A stretch of DNA of 64,000 nt from Bactrocera neohumeralis (lineage: Eukaryota > Arthropoda > Insecta > Diptera > Tephritidae). Positions 45,071-55,960 of the stretch are shown here, in pieces. Within the stretch, counting starts at the first letter, position 1. Each line of letters begins with the position of its first letter. A program made the translations under genes and the position numbers. The notes below the pieces were generated by a model. It worked only from the letters and a program-made list of their open reading frames with translations, was not told the DNA's origin and did not search any database. Where the stretch lies: positions 36,628,370-36,692,369 of the forward strand of contig NC_065923.1 in assembly GCF_024586455.1 (NCBI RefSeq), in the 5' to 3' direction.

Positions 45071-47345
45071 TTTTCGGAATATCAAGCAATCTATGAAACT
45101 AAAACAATTTAAGTTTAGACCTGCCGTGGAACAATATAAGTTAGGTTAGATGGCTGATCAAATATCACACGTGGTTCAATATAACCGCATGAGTTATTGA
45201 AATATCACTTTTTCATTAGAAATAACCGTTCTTAAGAAATAGCGGTCGCTTTATTTTGAGATCACAGTTCCATTTATGATTCCTCCATAATTGTAGGCAT
45301 CGCTAATTATGATGATTAAAATAAGTAAAGTTGTGGCAATCATAAGCAGCTTAAGCCTTGATCTGCGTAAAGCCTCAAGTTTACTGACTCTCGCTTATAA
45401 AAGTGTATGTGTTTTTACATAAATTTGTTTTAAGCACTCAATTGCGATGAAGTTACGCCGTTGAACCCCATTTCCCCTAACAACAACCACTTAAGCACAG
45501 ATTTTATGTTTTCATCAATTCAAGCAACACCACCAAGTTCGCATTTCCATCAACTTCATCAGCTCCAACGTTTTCATTTCGATCTTGATTGCGGCGGCAA
45601 CGTTGCTGTCGCTGTCGCTGTCGCTGTCGCTGCCGCTGCCGCTGCAGCAACTGGTAGTCTATGCCCGGTGCTCCAATTCTTAGTGCCGATGCGTGAGAAT
45701 CAAACAGCAATCAACAGACGCAAAAACACAAACTTCAACAAAAAAAAAAACAACAAGAGCTACGCCTCGCGGCCACGCTGATAGTGTCGCACAGCGAGAA
45801 AAAGAAACGCTTCATAAAATGTGAATGCCATCAACGCCACAGTCACAGGTACAGTCGTCCGCTGTCGCCGTCAGCAACACCATCAATGCGGTGCAGCAGC
45901 CATCTATTGTGGCTGGTGGCAAATGTGGTCGTCGGTGGTGTGGTTTAGTGCGCTTGGTTGCTTCATATGCTGCTGCTGCTGCTGGAATGCTGCTGCGGTC
46001 GGTTGGCCATGTGATGCAGAAAGAGGGGCAAAAAGTAAGCGTTGCGATAGGGAGAGGTGTGGTAAGAGAGGGAGCCTTAATGCTGGCTGCCGACGGAAGG
46101 CATAAAATTGTAATTAGTGCTGTGTGCAACTCGCTGGCCGTACTTTGCTATTGTAACGGTGCCAGCCAGCAATCAGCAGTTACGCGCATTTTGCGACAGG
46201 CAAATTAATATGTGCAACAAATAATTCTGCATTGGCCGGAATGCGCAGGACACTGTGTGGCATGCAATGCCGCGCAATGCAACGCTAGAACGGTAATCAA
46301 ACGCCGCAATTAGTTGCCACAAGCGCAGGACAGAATGGCGCTACAAATCGCTCGCCTCCAGCGTTCGCTGCTAAGAGACTTGCTGACTTAAAGTCGTTGA
46401 CAATTTGCTATTATTTCGTGGCGCTTCATCGGACACGCAACACAGCAATAAGAGTACGTTTAATTTGTACTTGCAACTTGAGGAATCGCATGCGTGTTTG
46501 CCAGTCTTTGAGTGGGTGTGTGTGTGTCTGTATGTGCGCGCAATTGCCAACAGTCGGTGCACCTAATATGAGCTTAAGGAATTAGCTCATGAACTGGCTT
46601 ATGGTAGCCGGAATTAGAGTCGCCGCTGTACACATGCCACCAAACAGCAACAACAACTTTACCAAAGAGAAATCGAAGCGGAGCAAGAGCCGCAAAACAA
46701 GTGTGCGGGTAACTCACAAACGCACTCTTCTTGCCAGTCTTCCTTTCCTGGCATCGCACCAAAGCAAACTGTGGGCCTGGTAGCGGTTGCGCAGTTGATG
46801 ACCGCCAGTAGCCGCTGCAACGTTAAGCATTGTTGTTATTGCAGTTGTGACGGCAAGTGTGCCCAGCCGTACGCCAAGTGCCAAACAAGTGCAAGCATCT
46901 TGGAAACCCACAAGCACAGGAGCCTGGCACCGCAAACTAGTACTCATGGCAGTCATATGTAGAGTGAGTTGTGCATCTTGTAGCTGGCTGTTGCACGCTC
47001 CACTACTAAGGTTGTGGCAGGTGTAATCTGGTTTTTGTTATTGCTATGTTTGTTTTTGTTACCTTCGGTGGCATCAAGTGGCATTCAACCTAAGTCGCGC
47101 TTAAAAGTCTGTGGGCACCCGTCCCAATGCACTCGCACTTTAAGGCCCTCGAGGACTTCACCTTCCTTAAGCCTCGGGCAAGCAGCCTTTGTTCAAGTAG
47201 CAGTAACATCAAGTGTGTGCCACAGCAAGTACGGCGAGAAAAAGAGGTTAATTAGCTGGTACGTAGCCGGTAATTACGTCGTGTTGCAATAAGAGCATAG
47301 CTGCAGCAACAGCAGTGGCAGCAATTGAACGCCTTTCCAGGCTCA
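45071..47345. other. Unique island, CAG/CAA-rich
   Basis: One of the most transposon-free stretches. It is rich in GCTGCTG, CAACAAC and GTGTGTG words. Overlapping open frames on both strands (45461-45781, 45825-46208, 46714-46956) are driven by these repeats and show no domain. A candidate regulatory region of the fng intron by composition only. Confidence 0.4.
45600..45650 (+). repeat. Hexanucleotide (GCTGTC)n / (GCTGCC)n tract
   Basis: GTTGCTGTCGCTGTCGCTGT continues for four GCTGTC-type units, then switches to GCTGCC and GCTGCAGC. Translated it gives alternating Ala-Val then poly-Ala, which explains the spurious open frame across it. Confidence 0.9.
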
Positions 47346-47348
47346 GCT

Positions 47349-47422
47349 GGGAGTTACGACTATTGCTGTATTTTCCTTCACACTGCAGCTGTTAGCATTG
47401 ACTGACTGGTGTCGTAACTCCC
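47349..47422. repeat. 12-bp perfect inverted repeat, 50-base spacer
   Basis: GGGAGTTACGAC at 47349-47360 and its exact complement GTCGTAACTCCC at 47411-47422. The sequence between is unremarkable. It could form a hairpin or mark the ends of a tiny element. No target duplication is obvious. Confidence 0.85.
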
Positions 47423-47819
47423 GTTGATGCTCGACCAACGCCAAGTGCTTGCTGCAAGTTACATATGTGCTATGCATACATGTTACCGGAGTCTTGTAAC
47501 TGTAGGGCGAAATTCTCCAACATACTCGGTTGTGCAAATTGCATTCAATCTGAAGGACGAAGTACAAGGAAATAAGTGACATTAAAGCTTGGCCAAGGCA
47601 TGTACTTAAAATATTAATTTCATCAATTACAGTCAACTTTCAGCAAAATGGCATAATAACTGGTAGCACTCGCTTGACGGATCTATAAAATTGATTTATG
47701 TAGAGTATCATAACCAAATAGCTGAAGAAATGTTGTTATACGCATACTCGCAACATGTTGCTACAATGTGTAATACTGTAGTTTTGTTCACCTAAATGTT
47801 TTTTGACATTGGAGCGGAC
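47423..47819. other. Short spacer, nothing recognised
   Basis: No element or exon recognised between the inverted repeat and the LINE remnant. Confidence 0.4.
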
Positions 47820-48900
47820 GTCCTATTGCAATGACAAGCGGCGAGGGCCAATGGGTTGCCGGCCGAGCTATTCAAACACGGCTTCTTTGTAGAATATAGT
47901 CGGACGAAAGCATGCCCAACGATTGGAATTCAAGTGTTACCTGCCCAATCCACAAAAAGGAAGACCCCGCAATCTGCGCCAACTACTGAAAGATTAAATT
48001 TCACCGTCAACAAACTGATTGGACTTTAAAAGTGTGGCTTTAGGCTTGGAAAATCAACAACTGAACAACCATACGCCAAAACTTGGAAAAGATCCGGGAA
48101 AAGGGGATCGACACACACCACCTCTTCGTCAATTCAAAGCTGCTTTTGACAGCACAAAAAGGAGCTGCCTTTATGCTGCGATGTCTGAATTTTGTATCGA
48201 CGCAAAACTAATACGGCTGGGTAAACTTACGTTGAGCAATACCAAAAACTCCGTCAGGATCGAGAAGGACTTCTCCTCTCCTTCCTTTCGATACCAAACG
48301 AGGTTTCAGACAAGGCGACTCCCTTTCGTACGACTTCTTCAAACTTTTGCTGGAGAAAATAATTCGAGCTGCAGTGCAAAATGGAGGAGGTATCATCTTT
48401 TACAAAAGTGTACCACTGCTGGCATTATAATCGCACCATGAGTACTGATTTCTCCAGACTGGAGAGGGTCTGGTAGTGAACGAGAGCAAGACAATATATC
48501 TCCTGTCATCGAACAACCTGGTGAACAAATACCAAATTCTACAAGTCAGTCATCATCCCCGCCTTGCTATATGGCGCAGAGATATGGACAATGACAAAAT
48601 CTGATGAGTCGGCGCTACGAGTTGTCGAGAGAAAGGTTCTGTGGTCTTTATGGTCTTTTACGGATTGGCAACGGCGAATACCGCAGTTGATGAAACGATG
48701 AGCTGTAGGAAATATATGACACATTGAAATAGTTCAGCAAATTAGGAGAAGGAGCTATGCTGACTAGGTCATGTCATCCGAATGGATGGAAACACAGTAC
48801 CCGCCGGAGGAAGCAGAGGAAGAGGAAGCTTTCCACTGCATTTGAAAAGTCCATGTGAAGGAAGACTAGAAGGAGATAAATATTTTCCGCATCATCTATG
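47820..48900 (+). pseudogene. LINE ORF2 remnant
   Basis: Plus-strand non-LTR reverse transcriptase, same family as 1-345. In order: NGLPAELFKHG (47850), CANYRKI-like (47975), IDTHHLFVNSKAAFDSTKRS (48108-48165, containing the Phe-x-x-AFD box with the first catalytic Asp), LYAAMSEFCIDAKLIRLGKL, LSNTKNSVRIEKDF, DTKRGFRQGDSLS (48290-48325), LLEKIIRAAVQNGGGIIFYK (48345-48405). The YADD box is deleted. KSVIIPALLYGAEIWTMTK (48543-48600) and ALRVVERKVLW follow, with RMDGN-like residues of the RLRWLGHVxRM tail near 48770. Numerous frameshifts are present. Confidence 0.85.
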
Positions 48901-48931
48901 AGGGTAAAAATGGTCACTCAACATGCAACGG

Positions 48932-48954
48932 TTTCGTAGTTTAAAACTACGAAA
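48932..48954. repeat. 23-base near-perfect palindrome
   Basis: Arms TTTCGTAGTTT (48932-48942) and AAACTACGAAA (48944-48954) around a single A. It lies about 30 bases after the end of the readable LINE sequence and may be part of its 3' untranslated tail. Confidence 0.9.
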
Positions 48955-50250
48955 AGTTAATAAAGCGAAGGGTCAGGAACTTTGCTTTACTTTTTACGCC
49001 TACTTTATTTATAACAATCTTATTTATTCAGTTTCCAGAATACAAATCAGACACCAGTGAATGTATCATATCTTGACTTTCCTTAGCCACAATTTATATT
49101 AATGATAGGAGGAAAGCAAGCTTTCGTTGGTTTAGAGTTGATGAGAAAAAGTAAAGAAGCAATTCAATTGACGTTAGCCTCGACAAATTATTTCAATATT
49201 CTTTGTTAGGGTGCTGAAAATGATGGTCAGACGAACTGTTCTCGGATGAAAACCTGATCTTATGACTTGCGGCTTTTGTGAACGAATGTCATTTGCGGTG
49301 TGCCAAACGAGGTCCACTGTGCAAAGACATGCATTCAAAAAAGATTGTACCTAGAAACCCAGAGAAGAAATGCTAACGAAATTTGGTTCGTGCGTATAGT
49401 TCAGTCTGGGTTAAGAGACTCTTATACGGATCTTCAGATCCCTATGCATGGCAGTGAAGGCCAAGCGCAACTGCTGTGCTAAAAAAATGCACACAAAAGA
49501 CGTTTATCAGACGATCATACAAATAGAAATTATTTATACCTCTATTAAAGTGAATTTTAAATCTACTCACACATTCACATAAAGCTCATTACTACGTGTG
49601 TACGCGAATAGCCCAGGTAAATACATATATGCATGACTTCTAGTTTGGGTTATGGCACGTTTTCAAGCCTGAAAATAAACAACCGATGCAAATGTTATAC
49701 AACAATTGACATCCGCGCCAGCACAATCGTCAAGACCCCATTGACAATGAATCAAATGTGCGCCAGACAATTAAAGCGTGGCCTGCGTGGCCACACACAT
49801 ATGTAGAATAATATAAATATGGGTAATAATTTCATTGTTAGCTACTTTCATAAGTATATAGTATATAAGTACATATGCGCACATTCATGCTTCTACAATT
49901 GCATACAAGTACATTTCGAAGTGAAATTATGTGTTTTTGTTCACGTTTGCCTAATTGATGACATATTCAACTACCCTGTGAATTATTTTCAGTCAGACAA
50001 CCAGCTGCTGCGTTGTTACACTAGCAGCTTTTGTCTGCGTTGAGCTGCATTGAGCACGTACCGCTGACAAAGCTCGCCTGCGCTCATACACGCTCAGCGT
50101 GTACAATGGCTGGTCACCTTGCAGAGGAAGAAGCGTTCAGTGGAAGCTTATTATGAGGTCACAATAGAATTGGACAATTACATTTGTATTATCAAGTTCG
50201 CATATTTTTATCATTAGCTCGTTCCAAATTTTATGGCACTTGGTGATTAT
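48955..50250. other. Intronic sequence, no recognisable gene
   Basis: Nothing recognised. Short TATATG/CATATA tracts occur near 49620 and 49855. Confidence 0.45.
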
Positions 50251-50253
50251 ATC

Positions 50254-50780
50254 TACCCTGAAAAGGGTATATTAAGTTTATCACAATGTTTGTAACATCC
50301 ACAAAAAAGCGTCGGAAAGCCCACAGAATATATATGGACAAATATACATGAAAATATACGTATATACATATATGCCATTTATATTAAAATGACCAGCATG
50401 AGGAGTTGGGTCGGTATAATCATCCGTCTGTGTATTCGCAAACTTGTCCCTCAGTTCTTAAGATATCGATTTGAAACTTTGTACACGTTCTTTTAATGTC
50501 AAAACCCTGCTCATTTATCGAAACCGTCCATATCGGGTAACTATATCATATATCTGCTGTAAAATTTAACGATCGGAATCATAAGCTTTTATAGAAAACC
50601 ATTTTAATTGACGAGATATCTTCTCGATATTTGACGTGGATTATTTTCCAAGACAAAAGTATAATCTCTGAAGAAATTGTTTAAATCAGACCACTATAGT
50701 ATTTAGCTGTCATATAAACTGACCGATTAAAATCAAGATAAATATCTTTACATACCTTTTTATACCATAAAAATACACTT
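50254..50780 (-). repeat. Dispersed repeat copy F, longest uninterrupted copy
   Basis: The most complete unbroken copy of the family, in reverse orientation. It starts with the hairpin TACCCT-GAAA-AGGGTA (50254-50269). Then come TTAAGTTTATCACAATGTTT and AAAAAGCGTCGGAAAGCCC, CATGAGGAGTTGGGTCGG, CCGTCTG, and CTTGTCCCTCAGTTCTTAAG with ATATCGAT. CGTCCATATCGGGTAACTAT follows, and a unit core at 50690-50720 (complement of TATATGACAGCTAAATACTA). It shows the consensus order without any insertion. Confidence 0.85.
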
Positions 50781-51479
50781 GTGAAGGATGTTAGAGCTCC
50801 AATTAACGATTTTTTGTCAGTGATAATAACATTACTTTGAATTCGAATACAAAAGTCACATACGAGATATGTAAAGCGAAAATTCAAAGTGCGGATATGT
50901 ACATATGCTTACAACTTAAGATATCAGAAGAACTTTTATAGATAACCTTTTTTTGATCATCCCTAAATTTGGTCTTCTCTCAGACTTTGATACTGGCTCC
51001 CTTAAGTCTGTTTTACCGTTTTTCTACCATCTCTACAGGTGCCACCACAGATTATTGTGTCGTGAAACCGCTTGAGGCCTGCGCTCTTAAATTGTTATTA
51101 AGTTTTCTATTTCGCCTAATGTTATAGCCTTTCCGCACAGGGTTCGTTGATCAAATAACTGGCCTTTTATCGATTAAAGCGCTAATTTAGATCAATTTAC
51201 CATACAAAATAATATTCTTACTTTACTACATTAATTCTGAATTGAATTGAAATCAAACTGAATCTGGTTGGCTAAATTTGGCTGTGTATTACTCTGCTGG
51301 TTGTTGTCCACACTGTAAATTTGGTTGTGTGATATGATAAAATAGCAATCAGCTGATGATTTTTAATCATTCGAAAAAACACAAAATGCGGAACACAAGC
51401 AAGTATAACAAGCTCGTTAATCAACATAGAAAAACACTGAAAATTGGATTTTCGATAGACAGTTTTACAAATAATTAAA
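50781..51479. other. Intronic sequence, no recognisable gene
   Basis: Nothing recognised beyond the edge of repeat copy F. Confidence 0.4.
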
Positions 51480-51810
51480 GCTTCACTGAAAATTTCGCGA
51501 CTTTTTTTTTCAAAATGGTTGTAATCGGAAAAGAAACTCCTTCATCCAAGTCTTTAGAAATTGTATCTTAAAGAAAATTTCATGAAGATCAGTTGAGTGG
51601 TTCTCGAGAAATCTTGCCAATCGACTTCAAAAACACAGTTTCGAGAAAAACGCGTTTTTAGCTAGCCTCGAGTGCACAAGTCCTCAAGGCTCTATCTCCG
51701 AAACTATTACGCGGATCAACTTGAAAATATAGGACAGTATTCTTTGTAGAATTTAATAAGACAATAAAAAAAATTCATTTTTTTAAACCCGTAAACCCAT
51801 GTACCCCTTT
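51480..51810 (+). repeat. Probable dispersed repeat (GGTTCTCGAGAAAT family)
   Basis: Contains AAAATGGTTGTAATCGGAAA, GATCAGTTGAGTGG, GGTTCTCGAGAAATCTTG, CAGTTTCGAGAAAAACGCGT, TCTATCTCCGAAACTATTAC and CCCGTAAACCCATGTACCCC. I recognise this succession as a common interspersed sequence in insect genomes, but it occurs once here and I cannot name it. Confidence 0.5.
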
Positions 51811-51939
51811 AATTGAGTAGCCGGCTGTGCGAAAACTATTACTACTCCTTGTAATAAGGCATCATTTTTGTGCTAAATTATGTGATGGTTGAACACCAAA
51901 ACTGGTTGAGTAAGAAGAAGCACTGCGACAAACTACCAG

Positions 51940-52050
51940 ATGTCCAAGTCCGTTCCCACGACAGTCGGGTCTACTTAATCGGAACGAACCCGGATTTTTA
52001 TGCGTCCATGAACTGTCAACTTAGCTTTTTTATATTAGATAGAGAGTGTT
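51940..52050 (+). repeat. Dispersed repeat sharing ACAGTCGGGTCTAC, copy 2
   Basis: GTTCCCACGACAGTCGGGTC, then TACTTAATCGGAACGAACCC and GGATTTTTATG, collinear with 17690-17740 at roughly four of five bases. Confidence 0.65.
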
Positions 52051-53899
52051 TAAAGAGGTGCTCTTTTGTTAAGCCAGCTGTCAAATTAAACACATGTGTT
52101 TGATACTGAAAAATCTTACACCGTAACAACGTTTAAAAATCGTGGAAATTAAAGCAACGTATTCTCTACGTACTCGTACAACTCGAACTTGCATCCACAT
52201 TTTTAGGCTTCCTAAGTTGTCTGTCATACTTACACGCGGTTTCACTAGATAAAATTGCGGTTTTCACCATTGAGCGCTGTGACATTAAATGCCGTTTATG
52301 AGTAACAGCGAGTGATTTAATATCGGTTCCCATCAAACGGTTCTCACAGCTATAACGTCGCTCATTCCCAAGTAACCGCTTCACTCCTGCTCAATTATGC
52401 CGCACACAGCCAACACCAGCTATGTGGGCATCTACGCACATATACATATATATATACATATGCGTGTATCTAACGGTATCTATAGCCATTTCACGGTATT
52501 TAGTGGCAGCTCTTCCGTTTTGTCTCACCGCCGGGTTGAATTGGTGCCACTTATGGACATAATCAAGGAACTTGCTGCGGCTTAGGTTGACGATTTCCAA
52601 CAGAAAAGCAATAAGGTACACACGCATGTTGGCGCAAGAGCAAGCACGAAGCGGATGCATTGTAATTTACGCATAAACACAGACTTTTACATACACACAC
52701 GCACACACTTTCCTTCCACACATTGAAGGTATTAAGAGCACAGATGGAGCTATGCCGGCGAAGATGCCCACAATAGCAGGAAAAATAACGCTCACCAACA
52801 AGCAAACATACAATGTTAATTGAAACAACAAATACAACAACTGTCGCGCATCAATAATAAATACATACATATGTACATACAAGCTAGTTGAATTAAATAA
52901 GTGGCTGTAAGGTCACCCATGGCAGCTCGTCGTTGTCGCATCAACAAACAATGTCACACACACGCACACACACACACAAATGCAGACAGTGACAGCCGCT
53001 TCCACCAAGCTGGTGGAGAAACAGTGCGAGCGCCCACAGCATCAATGCCACCGCATGATTACGAAATTAGTCTGCTACATTTCAGACAGCGCCGTTGACT
53101 GGAGCGGGTGACGCCGCTAATTTTGTCAACAATGATGTTTGAAGATTGTGCGGCTCGGCGGTGGCACACAAGTGGCAACAACAACAACGGCTACCGGCAA
53201 ATTGACGAAGCGGGCGGGGAGCACCGCAGCTCAGCAAGTCAAACTGGCAATCAAATATCAGCACGCAAATGTGCAAACAAGTGCTTCTATCTGTGTATGT
53301 ATGTATGTGTGTGTATGTGAGCATATTGTATTGTATATGCGTCTGTTAATGTGTTTATTATTGTTGTTGGCGCAACATCCGTTCTGTCTCAATTATAATG
53401 TGCTCCACATTTCGTGGTGACTACTTGGCTCTGCTTATATGTGCATTGGAGTGAGTGTGTGTGCGTGTGATTGGGGTTTGCCTAAACACTATTGTGTTGG
53501 CGCGCGAATTATAATCAATTTCAAACAATTGCCACTTGCCTCCAAATAAGTCGCATAAATGCATTATATACACATACTATGTAGATATGTATGTGCCGAC
53601 TTATTTGCCGTCACTCTTCGCTGACAAAATTGCATGCCATTACACTTATGTACATATGTACATACAGACACATTTCAAGAGCAAATTCGCGAGTAATGTG
53701 GATTTGTTGGTATAAATATTTAATGACATGAATTTTAAGTCTCATTAGTTGCTTGTATGTTTGTTGTTGTGGATGCTTTACTTTACATACAATTCATTTT
53801 TATTTACAGTTGTGTGAAAATATTATATTTTGTGACATTTTAATAACGCAAATCGAGTCTATTGAAACTTCAGTATAAAAATTACGAATTTTGCCAGGA
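52051..53899. other. Unique island with microsatellites
   Basis: Transposon-poor. (TATA/CATA)n at 52438-52462, CACACA at 52955-52978, GCAACAACAACAAC at 53175-53190 and (TATG)n/(TGTG)n at 53293-53318. Open frames are simple-sequence artefacts. Confidence 0.45.
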
Positions 53900-54320
53900 A
53901 ATACGCGAGAAAATGCGTTCGGCTGTTGGTATCACTCTCTCCATCAGTAAGATGTTAACAGGTTGCTACACCGCTGTCTTCTTGTACTTTACTATTGCAT
54001 AGTGGACTCTAGCGAAAATATATTTTCGAAAAACCTTGCAGTCTACTAATCGCCGAAACACTTCAAAAACTCGCTTTTTAGGGTAGCCTTAACTCTTTCA
54101 GCGATAGCGAGATAGATGATATTTGTAAAACGACGGCGCTTTAAGTTTCCATTTATTTTTGAATGTTAGAAAAAGTCACACTTAGTCATAGCTGGCGAAA
54201 ATGAAGGCATTCGCATCGTTGCAGTATAGTTTTTTGGCAAAGAATTCACGAACAACAAACGAAGTACGAGCTTATAACAAACGAAAATCGCCAAGCTCAT
54301 AAAAACGCGTTTAACCTTTG
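53900..54320 (-). pseudogene. Mariner transposase C-terminal remnant
   Basis: Minus strand: LRLLFVNSLPKNYTATMRMP (54270-54210; decayed VREFLAKKNTNVMPQPP), FSPAMTKCDFF (decayed YSPDLAPCDFF, third catalytic region, 54205-54170), then FKNKWKLKAPSFYKYH and FEVFRRLVDCK. The same family as the 3735-4318 element, with which it shares GAATTCACGAACA and GCCTTTAGTTCTTTCAGCGA-type words. No terminal repeats are seen. Confidence 0.75.
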
Positions 54321-54689
54321 CGGCTGCTATATCATACGATACAATTAGAACGATTGGAATCTACAAACCCAAGAAATTTTAAAATTTCCGTTGCTTTTTA
54401 ATGCACTTCGTACACTCGTAAGCTATACAAAACTGACACTTTGAAGCGAAAATCATGTTCGCATGTGTATCTCGAATAAAAAGGTATTAAAACTTCCCTA
54501 GTCGCTAACTTTTAAATTTCGAAAAACATTAAAACTTCGAAAAATACTTTTTGCACAAAAAACACTCCAAAATTTGGTAAATCAATCATGATTACAGATA
54601 TATTGGTATTGATGATAATTTTTACTTCTGTTGAGTGCAAAATGTTATGAAACCAAGAAGAAAATGTCATATTCGGCTGTTCCAGAACC
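54321..54689. other. Short spacer, nothing recognised
   Basis: AT-rich spacer between a mariner remnant and repeat copy G; no element recognised. Confidence 0.4.
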
Positions 54690-54875
54690 AGAACTAAATT
54701 TTAATCTTTCACTTTATATAATATGACAGCTCTGTGATATACTGGACCGATATCGAAGGTTCCGACAAATGAGCAGCTTGTTTGAGAAAAAGGATTTATT
54801 CAAACTTTCAGGTCGATAACTCAAAAACTGAGGGACTATTTTGCGTAGATATGAAGGTTGCCTTTAACTATATTT
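54690..54875 (+). repeat. Dispersed repeat copy G, partial
   Basis: Weak unit core TATAATATGACAGCTCTGTG, then GGACCGATATCGAAGGTTCC and GACAAATGAGCAGCTTGTTT. TCAAAAACTGAGGGACTATT then breaks off at about 54875, immediately before a mariner remnant. This is the same junction region at which copies A, B and C are broken. Confidence 0.8.
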
Positions 54876-54889
54876 CAGGGGTTAGGGAA

Positions 54890-55960
54890 TAAAAATAAAT
54901 ATCTATCATCGAAAATCGTTTTATTGGGTATCTTCAACACGACTTGAGCGCTTCAACCGCCTCTTTAGGTGTAGGTAAACGTTGCTGAACTCTTAGTTTA
55001 TATTTTAAGTACAAGAATAAATAAAAGTCATTCCGTGTCAAGTTAGATCTGTACGGACACATCAAATCGATGTTTTGGGTGCTCAAAACTGCAGTTGTTA
55101 CGGATGATGTGTCGGAGTACGAAACTTTAATCCGCTAAACCTAAGATACTCCCAACTTAAGAACCTCCCATGGAACCATCGATTTAGTATTACTTCGTGG
55201 GAGGGACATTTAAGTCTCCTCTATTGTTGCGGACTGACGGACGTCGTCAAATCATCGAACGTAAAAGTGCCTCCGAGTGTGGTTTTCAGTTTTTCCCTTA
55301 AATTTGAAAAGCGAGGGCAATAAAATAATACTTGTTCAAGCTTCTTCATCCATGTCCACTAAGTATTTGGGTCAGATGGAAATCCAGGATTGTCGTATGT
55401 CTATTGACGAGACTATGTACGGAATAAGTCTGTGAGACCAGCGCCCTTTGGATGAGGACTGCCACCGCTGCTGCCGCATTATGATGTTATTGTTCCTCTC
55501 CTCTATCTTTTCCGATACTTTTTTAGCTGATGTAATCGCTCGAGTTCATCTCCCTGCATCTGTCCTGGCTAATACTTCAGCAAAATCGGTTGATATAGTC
55601 CAGAAAGCACATATTACACGAATTGTAGAAAGCATATGCACTGCAATTATATGTTTAGCATAAGCTTTTATATCCACTACTTGTATCCATATTGGAGCTG
55701 TAAACAGTATTGAATATTTGCTGGTCCTACTAGCACCTACAGTTGTCTCAATCTCACGATAGGTCACATGATATTCTTCCGAAGACATAGATACACTGAA
55801 CCTTAATAGAGTTGTGTAGCGTAAAATTCAATTAAGTTCATAGATGTTGCTGAGTTAATCTACGTCGATAGTTGTAAAAAATAATCGCCCGAAAATATTC
55901 GCGATTTAATTCAGTTTTCTTGGAGGGGATGAATATTTTATGTTACTGTAAACAACACCA
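54890..55960 (-). pseudogene. Mariner transposase remnant, N- to C-terminus
   Basis: Minus strand, high to low: KTELNREYFRAIIFYNYRRR (55935-55870, start of the transposase), YHVTYREIETTVGASRTSKY (55770-55710, helix-turn-helix), then a degraded middle. TAVLSTQNIDLM (55105) and YRSNLTRNDFYLFLYLKYKL (55065-55005, decayed YSPDLAPNDFFLFPYLKNKL with the third catalytic Asp) follow, then PTPKEAVEALKSC. It is the same family as 20030-20880. It lies directly against repeat copy G, so it probably inserted into it. Confidence 0.8.
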
